From assembly GCA_044867875.1 (NCBI GenBank), contig JBIOVR010000086.1, positions 1-12,026 on the forward strand: a DNA stretch of 12,026 nucleotides, given 5' to 3'. The translations under genes were made by a program, and so were the position numbers. The notes below the pieces were generated by a model. The model searched no databases and was not told where the DNA came from. It saw only the letters and a program-made list of their open reading frames with translations. The DNA is from VBAS01 sp044867875 (GTDB taxonomy: Bacteria > Bacteroidota > Bacteroidia > Chitinophagales > Chitinophagaceae). Position 1 is the stretch's first letter; each line of letters begins with the position of its first letter. Shown here in pieces: positions 1 to 7,428 of the stretch.

Positions 1-602
1 TTCTCTGTTGACATATAAAGCAAAAGTGTTTTTCCGTCATGCGCCATCGTTGCTCCTGAACGCAAGCCCCTGTCGTACTTTGTATAATTTCTTATTCTCA
101 AGGCTTCCGGCTTGCTCCAATAACCATCTTCCTGCAACCAACACATACTTACACCATTGCCTGCATAATCGCCATTAATAAAAGCTCCTCTTATTAATAT
201 CCTATTGTTATCGGGCGAGATCCAGAAAACAGAATTGTAGTAAGTGGTATTAAGAGGATAACCCAGGTGCACAGCTTCGCTCCATGTACCAGTGCTGTCA
301 CGCATAGTAAACCAAATATCCTGTGAGTTAAGAACAGAGTTAAAGTTTGTATTGTATGGATCATTTTCACGAATAAAAAATAATAGGTTGCCATCTGCCG
401 ATATGGTTGGTCTTAATTCGGAGAGAGGAGTATTGATGAGAGCACCCATATTTTCCACTTTGACGATAGTAGCTGCTGTAATGATATTTTCTTTTTGTTG
501 AATAAGGCGTGCAGTATCGCTATGAGTTGTATCAATAGAAAGCTGGGCAGAGGAATGTTGAAAGCATAAAAACAGGATAAAGCAGTAAACGGCTTTTTTC
601 AT
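1..602 (-). CDS. Exported PD40 (WD40-like) propeller protein, N-terminal part only
   Basis: The frame is open from an ATG at 602-600 to the left edge of the window, giving about 200 residues; the C-terminus is missing. Residues 1-20 form a Sec signal peptide (MKKAVYCFILFLC, then polar HSSA and a likely cut before Gln). The mature part shows PD40 features: an L-S-E-L-R-P-T-I-S-x-D-G-N-L-L-F-F segment, a D-I-W-F strand followed by W-S-E-A, an L-G-Y-P-L-N-T turn, a second W-I-S-P-D-N-N-R strand and a later A-H-D-G-K-T-L-L-L repeat. In Bacteroidota such repeats often precede an OmpA-like domain in periplasmic or outer-membrane-associated proteins; whether that holds here cannot be seen. It lies downstream of the OmpA gene on the same strand, but the hairpin terminator between them suggests its own promoter within about 603-700. 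PD40 assignment is fairly sure; the role is unknown. Confidence 0.8.
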   Translation of the reverse strand, partial: MKKAVYCFILFLCFQHSSAQLSIDTTHSDTARLIQQKENIITAATIVKVENMGALINTPLSELRPTISADGNLLFFIRENDPYNTNFNSVLNSQDIWFTMRDSTGTWSEAVHLGYPLNTTYYNSVFWISPDNNRILIRGAFINGDYAGNGVSMCWLQEDGYWSKPEALRIRNYTKYDRGLRSGATMAHDGKTLLLYMSTE

Positions 603-702
603 AGGATGGATTTGTGGAAGTAAAATAGTAAAACAATACTAGTTATAGTACTGGAAACTTACTTATGGTTTTTCCGATTTGCTGGCTTGATTCATTAAAT
701 AC

Positions 703-735
703 AAATAAAAAGGAGACTGAAAATTCAGTCTCCTT
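703..735 (-). terminator. Rho-independent terminator after the OmpA gene
   Basis: A perfect 11-bp inverted repeat AAGGAGACTGA (710-720) / TCAGTCTCCTT (725-735) encloses a 4-nt AAAT loop. Read on the minus strand the stem is followed by TTTATTTG, a U-rich run. It sits about 47 bp past the OmpA stop codon and about 100 bp before the start of the PD40 gene, so it should end OmpA transcription and separate the two genes. Confidence 0.85.
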
Positions 736-781
736 GATTTTACTATACAGGTTCTATTTATAACAAACTTTTCTAACTTAA

Positions 782-2206
782 TCAATAAGTTGCTTTTATT
801 TCCACTCTGCGGTTTTTATTACGTCCTGCAGTAGTATTATTATCTCCAATCGGCATTGTTGAACCAACTCCTTCCACTTCGATGCGATCTGAACTGATTC
901 CTTTGCTTACTAAATATGTTTTTACTGCATTTGCACGTCCTTCACTCAAATTATCTGCATTCTTTTCAACATTGTCTGTATTGCCTTCAATTTTAATTTT
1001 GAGCTCTGGATTTTCTTTCATCACTTTTACTATTTTATTTAATGAGGCTGTTGCAGCTGCCGCTAATTTTGCACTGTTTGAACTGAAATAAATGCTTTGT
1101 CCTGCAGCGGCGAGTGCTTTGCTTACTTCAGCAGACACTTGAGGTGTTTCCGGGCAACCAAAGTTTTTAGCTACGCCTGGTACATCCGGACATTTATCTT
1201 CATCATCATTAATGCCATCCTTATCTCTATCGGCAACAGGGCAACCGTTATTACTTGCAGGTCCTGCCTGGCTTGGACATTTATCTTCTTCATCATTGAT
1301 ACCATCACCATCAGTGTCAGGGATCGGACATCCATTATATTTTGCCAGACCAGCTTGATTAGGACATTTATCTTCTTCATCGTTGATGCCATCTTTATCA
1401 GTATCAGGAATTGGGCATCCATTGTATTTTGCTGTGCCTTTCTCATTTATACATTTGTCTTGCTCATCATTAATTCCATCGCCATCAGTATCCGGGATCG
1501 GGCAACCATTATATCTCTCAAAGCCTACTTCATTCGGACATTTATCATTTTTGTCGATCACTCCATCACCATCTGAATCAGCATCTACTTTTTTCCCAAA
1601 CAATCTCAATTTTAAGCCGGCTTGTATGTTTTGGTTTTTATATTTCATTTCATCACCATGAGTGCTGGAATTATCCATGTTGCTAAGTCCAAAAATATAA
1701 CGACCAAAAATTGTTACTCTGGCATGAGGAAATATTTCAAATCCTCCAAGAGCTGAGAAACTTGTTTTTTTGAAATCATCTTCCTTCGCCAAATTATTTT
1801 TGTCTTCAAAAGAGGAGAACCAATCTAGTTGGGGTCCGGCTGTTATTGCGAACTTATCGCCAGTATGAAATTTCAATAACAATGGAACTGAAAGATACCT
1901 GACCTTGCCATCAGTTAGCAACACTCCTGTTGCTTTATTAGAATGATAACCATAAGAGCTATACATGAATTGCGGTTCAATTGAAAAGCCGGTGCTCACA
2001 GGGAAATTTACCCATGCTCCAGCTGACCAGCCACCCTCAAAATTATAATCAATATTTGAAGGGTTATCGCCTGTAACTCTAAACTGGCTAAAATTAGCCG
2101 CTCCTAGTAATCCACCGGAAGCGGTATAATGTTCCTTAACGATGTTCTGTGAATATATTGTAGCAAATGCGCAGCAAGACAGAACAAATAGACATAGTTT
2201 CTTCAT
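782..2206 (-). CDS. OmpA-family outer-membrane protein with thrombospondin type-3 repeats
   Basis: This 474-aa envelope protein is built from four parts. A Sec signal peptide covers residues 1-19 (cut before Gln20). Residues 21-205 are a beta-barrel-like region rich in alternating hydrophobic and aromatic strands. Residues 208-351 hold five TSP3-type calcium-binding repeats of about 29 residues, each with a D-x-D-x-D-G-x-x-x-x-D-x-C core and a closing N-G-C-P. Residues 372-474 are an OmpA C-terminal domain starting I-Y-F-S-S. The peptidoglycan-contact pair is present as Asp411 (N-T-D-N) and Arg424 (L-S-E-G-R-A); the segment between them looks about two residues shorter than in typical OmpA/Pal domains. 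The likely role is anchoring the outer membrane to peptidoglycan, with the acidic repeats as a rigid Ca2+-loaded linker. The ATG at 2206 directly opens the signal peptide. Its own terminator follows. Family assignment is firm; a specific name is not justified. Confidence 0.93.
   Translation of the reverse strand: MKKLCLFVLSCCAFATIYSQNIVKEHYTASGGLLGAANFSQFRVTGDNPSNIDYNFEGGWSAGAWVNFPVSTGFSIEPQFMYSSYGYHSNKATGVLLTDGKVRYLSVPLLLKFHTGDKFAITAGPQLDWFSSFEDKNNLAKEDDFKKTSFSALGGFEIFPHARVTIFGRYIFGLSNMDNSSTHGDEMKYKNQNIQAGLKLRLFGKKVDADSDGDGVIDKNDKCPNEVGFERYNGCPIPDTDGDGINDEQDKCINEKGTAKYNGCPIPDTDKDGINDEEDKCPNQAGLAKYNGCPIPDTDGDGINDEEDKCPSQAGPASNNGCPVADRDKDGINDDEDKCPDVPGVAKNFGCPETPQVSAEVSKALAAAGQSIYFSSNSAKLAAAATASLNKIVKVMKENPELKIKIEGNTDNVEKNADNLSEGRANAVKTYLVSKGISSDRIEVEGVGSTMPIGDNNTTAGRNKNRRVEIKATY
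1152..1585 (-). repeat. Five tandem TSP3 coding repeats (~87 bp each)
   Basis: Inside the OmpA gene five imperfect tandem units of about 87 bp encode the D-x-D-x-D-G-I-N-D-E-x-D-K-C … N-G-C-P-I-P modules. Units two to four are very alike at the protein level (D-T-D-G-D-G-I-N-D-E recurs with only small changes), while the first and last units differ more. The array is a place where unit number could change by recombination between copies. Confidence 0.85.
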
Positions 2207-2250
2207 AAAGTAATTTTTAGATTAATTAATTGTTTCAATTTTTTAAATCA

Positions 2251-2268
2251 AGTATGATCACTCATACT
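2251..2268. promoter_or_regulatory. Inverted repeat in the OmpA leader, possible operator or 5'UTR hairpin
   Basis: AGTATGA (2251-2257) and TCATACT (2262-2268) are perfect 7-bp arms around a 4-nt spacer TCAC. The site lies 45-62 bp upstream of the OmpA start codon. If the promoter candidate at 2314-2347 is right, the repeat would be transcribed and could fold as a leader hairpin. Otherwise it could be a protein-binding dyad. The sequence does not decide between these. Confidence 0.4.
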
Positions 2269-2313
2269 CTCTCGTAACATTTTTATAATTTTTTTATATT
2301 AATTGAGGATTTC

Positions 2314-2347
2314 CAAAATTTATACCAATACATGATTCTTTTTTCAA
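2314..2347 (-). promoter_or_regulatory. Candidate Bacteroidota-type promoter for the OmpA gene
   Basis: On the minus strand a TTG (2347-2345) is followed after 20 nt by TATAAATTTTG (2324-2314). The Bacteroidota consensus is TTG-N17-23-TAnnTTTG; here the spacing between TA and TTTG is one base too long. It would give a leader of about 100 nt. This is the best match found in the spacer but it is only approximate. Confidence 0.3.
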
Positions 2348-2627
2348 TGTTGCAATAATTCTTACACTTTCAACACTAAATCATATGATTGGGCAAAAAA
2401 GTTCACGCATAAAATATCATCTTATTGATGTGGATCATGACTAATGGTTAAACAACTTACATTTCATCAATCATCTAGTATTATTCAGTAAATAAGTCTA
2501 CATAACTATCATCTGCTTTACTAAACTGCGATCACTAAGATGTGATTTCTTGTTTTGAACATTCTGGCACGTTTTTAAAAGGATATAGAATAAAATACTG
2601 TAAATCAGTAGCCGATAGAAATCATAT

Positions 2628-4760
2628 ATGAGAAAAATCTTCTATTTTTTTGTTTTATGCTTATTAATGCAGCCATTTTTAGTAGTTGCACAAACTTCTG
2701 CAGCTAAAGTTTTAAAAGAAGAAGAGGGGAAATTTTTCCGCCAACTTGATCGAATTTCAATTGACACGGCTTTTGTACATCAACTTTCCCGTTCTGTTAA
2801 GTTAGAAGTAGATAGTATTTATACTTTTATTATCACTAATGCTGCTTTGCCTGGTGCAGAAAAAGAAAAAGCAATACTTAGTCTTGGTTATTTTATGAAT
2901 GAACTTACTAAGAATATCACACGTCAAAGATCTGAAATGTATGATGTTCATAGTGCAGTACAGTCGTATAAGAATATTTTAAAAGCATTACTTTATAATA
3001 GATCGTTTGCTGATGTTTTGATCCCTGCAGGTCAAAGTCGTAGCCAGGTATTATCGGCAGCATTTAGTCAGTATAAGGAATATCCTTTGCTTGATGATAT
3101 TGCAGTTTATAAGCGTGTTGCTTCATTGCCTGAATACATTCTTAGTTTTTTAGAAAATAAACCCAATTTTCGCTATGCTGACTCTTTATTAGTGATCGCA
3201 GCCGTCAATGATCCTTCTAAAATAGTTTTATATCTCAACCAGGGCAAAAAACCTTTACAAGATAATATACGTAATACAAAAAATATATACCTGCAAGAGA
3301 TTATAGCACTTGCAACGGACAGAAATGCATCAGAGTTGTTGCCTTTTGTTACATTAATAGCAGAAAATAGAATTACAAAGGAAGAAATACTAGAAGCCAG
3401 GAAAGATGTAGTAAAGTATTTTCAATTGCTGGTCAATACACGGATGGAGTCAGTTGGATCTAATGACGCATCTATGATTTTCCAAAAGTTGCTACGTAAA
3501 GGGTTAAAGGAAAAATCTCTATCCTTTTATGTGAACCAAGTCAATGAGCTGCATAGCGCTACAGATGCAGTACGCTTTGCCTCAATTAAAGGCCTTCGAC
3601 CGGAAGATATTTATTACATAATAACCAGTTGTGGCGATGAATTATATACTTCGAGTTATCTGGGTTTGTATAAAAGATTAATGGAGAATTTCAAAACACA
3701 GTCTGCCGATACTTTATTCAATATCGTGCAGTTTGATAATTTTCGAGTCTTCATGAGGTTGGCGGCCAACTATAACGTGCTGACAGATTTTTTAAATAAA
3801 ATGCCACAGGAGAAAGCTGCTGAATTAATGAGCCGCTTTATTTCCGGAATTGAAACAGATACAAATTCAGGACTTGAAAAAGCAATGGATATTGCAGATT
3901 CATTTACAGGTCTTGATTCAGCTATTGCAATTAGCGATATGATCCAAAAAGAATTGCGATCAAATTTAAATCGCTGCAAATCGGGCCATTTATATTTCGG
4001 TGTAAGGCTTTACAACATTTTATTGCAAGTCTTTGACCTGGTAAAACAAAAAAATTCTTTTAATAAATTATGGGCAACGCTTGGTAATTATGAAATGCTT
4101 GAACGCAAGGCATTGCAAAATAAGAAGGGAGAGATCGTTCAAGTAGTTTTATTTTATGGGGATGAGGATGGGGTCGCTTCATTTAATAATTTCCAAAAAA
4201 CTTTTAGTGATACAAGCAAATGGAAAACTACCAAAAACGAAAATTGGATAAGTATTCGTTCTGCAAGTGATCAGCCTATTATAATTTATGCAAATCGGCC
4301 ATTAGATACAAAGGAGGAATTAGATTTAAAAGCCCAGGACTCTCTATTTCTTTTTTTGAAACAGGAATCAATAGATCCGGTTGTGTTAGTTCACCGGGGC
4401 CATAGTTATCATCTCGATAATACATTGAAAAGACTGACACCCTCTATCAAACTAGCCATATTGGGTTCATGTGGTGGAGCAAACAGTTCCATAAGTATTG
4501 CAAGCATTAATCCCGATGCACAACTTATTGTCTCAAAAAAAACCGGTTCGAAATCTATCAATGACCCGATCATTAATGTGATCAACGAGACTTTGCTCAA
4601 TAATGAAGATCTTTCATGGCCAGAGATATGGGAAAAGCTATCTGTTCGCTTTAATAACGATGAATTTACACGAAACCTTTTTAATGAATATATCCCGCCC
4701 GGAAGAAACGTAAGTCTTTTTGTTCTTAAGCTTTTTAATTTTTACAATAGATCTGTTTAA
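2628..4760 (+). CDS. Exported protein of unknown family with a clan CD (caspase-like) cysteine-peptidase-like C-terminal domain
   Basis: This 710-aa protein begins with a clear Sec signal peptide (residues 1-21, hydrophobic F-Y-F-F-V-L-C-L-L, cut at V-V-A|Q). Residues about 25-475 are helix-rich with no motif I recognise and could be a superhelical repeat scaffold. From about residue 500 the pattern changes to alternating strands and helices: Q-V-V-L-F-Y-G-D-E-D-G, then P-V-V-L-V-H589-R-G-H592-S-Y-H595, then K-L-A-I-L-G-S-C615-G-G, then Q-L-I-V-S-K-K-T-G and a final helical part. A hydrophobic strand ending in G-H and the next ending in S-C-G-G is the arrangement of the catalytic His and Cys in clan CD peptidases (caspases, separase, CHAT, clostripain). 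The His592-Cys615 spacing of 23 is near that of separase. Peptidase activity is inference. It stands alone on its strand, divergent from OmpA. Confidence 0.75.
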   Translation: MRKIFYFFVLCLLMQPFLVVAQTSAAKVLKEEEGKFFRQLDRISIDTAFVHQLSRSVKLEVDSIYTFIITNAALPGAEKEKAILSLGYFMNELTKNITRQRSEMYDVHSAVQSYKNILKALLYNRSFADVLIPAGQSRSQVLSAAFSQYKEYPLLDDIAVYKRVASLPEYILSFLENKPNFRYADSLLVIAAVNDPSKIVLYLNQGKKPLQDNIRNTKNIYLQEIIALATDRNASELLPFVTLIAENRITKEEILEARKDVVKYFQLLVNTRMESVGSNDASMIFQKLLRKGLKEKSLSFYVNQVNELHSATDAVRFASIKGLRPEDIYYIITSCGDELYTSSYLGLYKRLMENFKTQSADTLFNIVQFDNFRVFMRLAANYNVLTDFLNKMPQEKAAELMSRFISGIETDTNSGLEKAMDIADSFTGLDSAIAISDMIQKELRSNLNRCKSGHLYFGVRLYNILLQVFDLVKQKNSFNKLWATLGNYEMLERKALQNKKGEIVQVVLFYGDEDGVASFNNFQKTFSDTSKWKTTKNENWISIRSASDQPIIIYANRPLDTKEELDLKAQDSLFLFLKQESIDPVVLVHRGHSYHLDNTLKRLTPSIKLAILGSCGGANSSISIASINPDAQLIVSKKTGSKSINDPIINVINETLLNNEDLSWPEIWEKLSVRFNNDEFTRNLFNEYIPPGRNVSLFVLKLFNFYNRSV

Positions 4761-4927
4761 ACCTAACAGTTGATCTTTTTTGGAGATGCCTTTCCTTAAA
4801 GACCATCATTGGAGTAATAACACCGTTTTATATCGGTAGTGATATTAAAGAGTATGCATCGCCTTATCTTTTTTTACTCTTGATAGTGGTCATTATTTCT
4901 GGAAATGCAACAGTAATTCACAATTAA
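4751..4927 (+). pseudogene. Open hydrophobic frame without a start codon, possible gene remnant
   Basis: Between an in-frame TAG at 4748-4750 and TAA at 4925-4927 the frame is open for 58 codons, overlapping the last codons of the upstream gene. The translation reads like protein, with a membrane-type stretch (P-Y-L-F-L-L-L-I-V-V-I-I-S-G), but contains no ATG. It may be the tail of a decayed membrane-protein gene, or chance in AT-rich DNA. I do not recognise the family. Confidence 0.2.
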
Positions 4928-5098
4928 CGAACATCTGGGAGTAAGTATACAACTTTATGAGCCACTTCTCCAATAAAAACCTTAGCTTTACGCGTTACGG
5001 TTGATGAGCCAGGCAGTAATGCTTCTCTTATCTTTTACTATCTCCCCACAACTGTGCGTATTTCTTAACAATTGATTTATGTAATTAATGCTACTCAT
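4924..5098 (-). pseudogene. Two overlapping minus-strand frames resembling one frameshifted small gene
   Basis: An ATG at 5098-5096 opens a 36-codon frame (starting M-S-S-I-N-Y-I-N-Q-L-L) that stops at 4990-4988. A second frame with no ATG is open from 5034 to a TAA at 4926-4924 and ends V-F-I-G-E-V-A-H-K-V-V-Y-L-L-P-D-V-R. Joining them by one frameshift near 5000 would give a protein of about 60 residues. This is suggestive of a broken small gene, but both pieces are short and unrecognised. Confidence 0.2.
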
Positions 5099-5101
5099 GT
5101 G

Positions 5102-5131
5102 ATTGCTATTCCTTAGCCGGAATAGAGCAAT
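5102..5131 (+). promoter_or_regulatory. Hairpin in the leader of the desaturase gene
   Basis: ATTGC-TATTCC (5102-5112) can pair with GGAATA-GA-GCAAT (5119-5131), an 11-bp stem with a 2-nt bulge and a 6-nt TTAGCC loop, 29 bp before the start codon. It is followed by TAATTTTAAAA rather than a clean U-run, so it is more likely a leader structure than a strong terminator, although a weak terminator for upstream transcription is possible. Confidence 0.4.
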
Positions 5132-5160
5132 TAATTTTAAAACAAAACGAAAAATTTAAA

Positions 5161-6171
5161 ATGGCTTTTATAGATGATGTTTTACAAACGCCTTCCTATG
5201 GATGGAAAGATGAAAAAGGCGAATTGATAAAACCGACACGTAAACAATTATTCAGCGAATTTTTATCACGCAGTAATATTTTTAAAAGTAAAAAGAACTG
5301 GATATCTTTTATAGGCTGGTTCATGATCGTTTGCATGATACCTTTCGCTTACTTTTTTTTGGTGCATTATTTCTCATGGCAGTTACTCATAGTTTTTCTT
5401 TTGTATACCATGATCATCATGGGTACACATGGCACTATTTGGCTCCATCGTTATTGCACACATAAATCTTTTACATTCCGCCATAAAATATGGCGTTTTC
5501 TTACGCAGAATCTTGTTATCAAAACTGTTCCCGAAGAGATGTATGTTGTATCACATCATGTGCATCATGTAAAAAGTGATGAGCCAGGCGATCCTTATAA
5601 TGCCCGTGCAGGTTTTTTATATTGTTTTTTGGCAGAAGTAAATCACCAAAGCATTAATAAAAATCTTTCTGAAAAAGATTATGACCGGGCTGTCCATTTT
5701 ATGAAACACACAGGTGTTCAAATAAATTCTTATGCGAATTATAAAAAATGGGGTTCAATTGCTACGCCATGGTATACAATAGCACTTTGGTTAGGTAATT
5801 GGGCTTTTTGGTATACGATGTTTTATTTAATTGGGGGGCATGCTCTTGCTTGTACTTTTTTTACTGGTGCAATGTTTTGGATCACATTTGTAAGAATATT
5901 TAATTATACAGGGCATGGTAAAGGCGAAGAAAAACATATAGATGGATTGGATTTTGACAGGAGCAACCTATCGATCAATCAATGGCGTCCAGGTTATTTT
6001 GCCGGCGAATGGCATAACAATCATCATTTATATCCTGCAAGTGCAAGGGCCGGCTTTTTATCATGGCAACTGGATCTGCCGTGGATCTATATTTATGTGT
6101 TGTATAAATTAGGAGCGGTGAGTTCCTTTCATGACTCCAAGAAAGATTTCTTACAGAAGCATAAACGCTAG
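5161..6171 (+). CDS. Membrane acyl-CoA (delta-9 type) fatty-acid desaturase
   Basis: This 336-aa integral membrane enzyme should introduce a cis double bond into saturated acyl chains using O2 and an electron donor, adjusting membrane fluidity. The non-haem di-iron site is complete: box I H96-R-Y-C-T-H101, box II H132-H-V-H135-H136 and box III H285-N-N-H288-H289. An N248-x-x-x-H252 pair within N-Y-T-G-H-G-K-G-E-E matches the extra Asn/His metal ligands known in stearoyl-CoA desaturase. Hydrophobic segments lie at about 47-92 and 205-248, as expected for the four-helix family. Length is normal for bacterial members. The ATG at 5161 follows an A-rich leader with no Shine-Dalgarno site, as usual in Bacteroidota. 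It is monocistronic by context, with a hairpin in its leader and a convergent gene after it. Acyl-CoA versus acyl-lipid as substrate cannot be told from sequence alone. Confidence 0.93.
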   Translation: MAFIDDVLQTPSYGWKDEKGELIKPTRKQLFSEFLSRSNIFKSKKNWISFIGWFMIVCMIPFAYFFLVHYFSWQLLIVFLLYTMIIMGTHGTIWLHRYCTHKSFTFRHKIWRFLTQNLVIKTVPEEMYVVSHHVHHVKSDEPGDPYNARAGFLYCFLAEVNHQSINKNLSEKDYDRAVHFMKHTGVQINSYANYKKWGSIATPWYTIALWLGNWAFWYTMFYLIGGHALACTFFTGAMFWITFVRIFNYTGHGKGEEKHIDGLDFDRSNLSINQWRPGYFAGEWHNNHHLYPASARAGFLSWQLDLPWIYIYVLYKLGAVSSFHDSKKDFLQKHKR

Positions 6172-6172
6172 G

Positions 6173-6228
6173 GTACAATATTTTCCTTTGTACATATGAT
6201 GAGTATATCAGAAAGCCTACATAGGCTT
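6173..6228. terminator. Weak hairpins between the convergent desaturase and phosphoesterase genes
   Basis: Two small inverted repeats lie where transcription converges: GTACAA (6173-6178) / TTGTAC (6188-6193), and AAGCCT (6213-6218) / AGGCTT (6223-6228) overlapping the phosphoesterase stop codon. On the minus strand the second is followed by TCTGATATAC, so neither has a strong U-run. They may act as weak bidirectional termination signals. Confidence 0.3.
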
Positions 6229-7344
6229 GATGTCAAATTTTTCTCCCGCAGTGTTTACACGCCAAAATTTTCCGTCGTCTATTAGCAAAGCTTCAGAACG
6301 GCCTTCGGCATGATGTACATCTGTGTTAAAAACTTTGCCATTATATAGTGATCTTATTTCATTTGCAATAATGGTATGTCCTGTTGTAATAGCACGAACA
6401 TTATAAATATCCAATGTGCTGTCTATTTGTTGAGGGTTTGCTCTAGGCGCCTTATAATAATTCCTGTACCAGAAAGGCCCAAAATCACTGAATACTAAAT
6501 TAAGCCGGTCGTCTTTATATCTATAAGTAGTATCAGTGTAAAAAGGTCTTGTTATTTCGTTAAGTTCCTTCAATGATATGTTCAGATTATTTAGATAGCC
6601 TGAAACGCCGCCATGAGTAAAAAGGGTATTGCCAACACGTTCAATAACATTTTTAGTAGCCAACCAGCGGCCTATTTCTGAGTTCGCTCCGAATAGTTGC
6701 ATATAGGGCTTGTTCATTAATTGTGCATGTTGTATATAACGCTCCTGCACATAATCAAGTTCATCGCTCATGTTCATGATCTCATGATTGCCTAATATAT
6801 AATGCACATAACCACCTGCAGCTTTTGCTTTTTCTTCGAGCGAATAAATAAGCCATAATACTTCGGTAACCATTGTGCCCCTGTCCACAAAATCACCTAC
6901 TAATACAAGATGATCTTTCCCATAAGTCCAGTTGAAATTTTCGTCAATTACGCCATTGCCCTGCAATAGTTTTCTAAACGCTTCAAAGTTGCCTTCGATA
7001 TCTGACATCACCAGCATTTTTTTTATTCCTTTATATTCTGACTTTTCATCACCGAGCTTCTGTTTTAATTGTACTGTGAATGTTTTACCCGGTATATCAG
7101 TATTTATTTGCAGGTTAATGTTGTTTTTCATGGCAGCGGATGTGCTATCTGTTTTTACAGTTTTCGCCCCGGAATTATCTTCGATATACTTCACAAAAAC
7201 AGAATCGTTCCGGTAAAGTACATACGGCCCATCGACTATTCTTGGATTTGTTGTTTGATTTTTCACGTAATTTTTTTCTTCTGCATTTTGACCAATGCAA
7301 AAAGCAAACAATGTGGCAAATAAGATCGCATGTGTTTTAATCAT
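6217..7344 (-). CDS. Exported calcineurin-like metallophosphoesterase with a variant first motif
   Basis: The ATG at 7344-7342 gives 375 residues and opens directly on a hydrophobic signal peptide (residues 1-19, H-A-I-L-F-A-T-L-F-A-F). A longer frame from a TTG at 7446 would bury that signal, so the shorter start is preferred. The two-metal phosphoesterase motifs are in order: S-D115-I-E-G-N, G150-D151-F-V-D-R155-G, G185-N186-H187-E188, T-H244-G-G and T-G-H323-T. In most family members motif I is D-x-H; here Glu117 replaces that His. All other metal and phosphate ligands look intact, so it is probably active. The layout resembles the PPP-type branch (G-D-x-V-D-R-G, G-N-H-E), so a periplasmic phosphatase is likely, but whether the substrate is protein, nucleotide or other is unknown. 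Divergent from the Asp-box protein gene, convergent with the desaturase. Confidence 0.88.
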   Translation of the reverse strand: MIKTHAILFATLFAFCIGQNAEEKNYVKNQTTNPRIVDGPYVLYRNDSVFVKYIEDNSGAKTVKTDSTSAAMKNNINLQINTDIPGKTFTVQLKQKLGDEKSEYKGIKKMLVMSDIEGNFEAFRKLLQGNGVIDENFNWTYGKDHLVLVGDFVDRGTMVTEVLWLIYSLEEKAKAAGGYVHYILGNHEIMNMSDELDYVQERYIQHAQLMNKPYMQLFGANSEIGRWLATKNVIERVGNTLFTHGGVSGYLNNLNISLKELNEITRPFYTDTTYRYKDDRLNLVFSDFGPFWYRNYYKAPRANPQQIDSTLDIYNVRAITTGHTIIANEIRSLYNGKVFNTDVHHAEGRSEALLIDDGKFWRVNTAGEKFDIKPM

Positions 7345-7428
7345 ATCTTTTGGGTTTCTCCAAAGCGGTGGACAATAATCAGACTTTTTTTGAGCCCGAA
7401 TGGTTGGGCAAAATAATAAATTAACACA

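Larger units (their letters stand above)
2207..2627. other. Divergent intergenic region between the OmpA and peptidase-like genes
   Basis: This AT-rich spacer of 421 bp must hold the promoters of both flanking genes. Visible elements are a 7-bp inverted repeat at 2251-2268, a perfect 12-bp palindrome AATCATATGATT at 2379-2390, and a weaker ATCAC/GTGAT repeat at 2531-2546. A 19-codon ATG frame at 2385-2444 is too short and plain to call. No convincing Bacteroidota promoter was found for the plus-strand gene; TACATTTC at 2458-2465 is close to the -7 consensus TAnnTTTG but lacks a partner at the right spacing. Confidence 0.6.
4761..5160. other. 400-bp intergenic region upstream of the desaturase gene
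   Basis: No confident gene is present. It holds the hydrophobic start-less frame described at 4751-4927, overlapping minus-strand frames between 4924 and 5098, and a hairpin at 5102-5131 in the leader of the desaturase gene. No clear intrinsic terminator follows the peptidase-like gene. The promoter of the desaturase should lie between about 5030 and 5130 but no good TTG/TAnnTTTG pair was found. Confidence 0.55.

Noticed and set aside
1097..1576. Long plus-strand frame antisense to the OmpA repeats
   Set aside because: It is a shadow of the tandem TSP3 codons; the repeated low-complexity translation mirrors the real gene.
2385..2444. 19-codon frame with ATG inside the palindrome
   Set aside because: Too short and without a membrane segment, ribosome site or other sign of coding.
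2531..2546. ATCAC/GTGAT repeat as a CRP-type site
   Set aside because: Arms are only 5 bp and do not match the TGTGA-N6-TCACA order of a CRP site.
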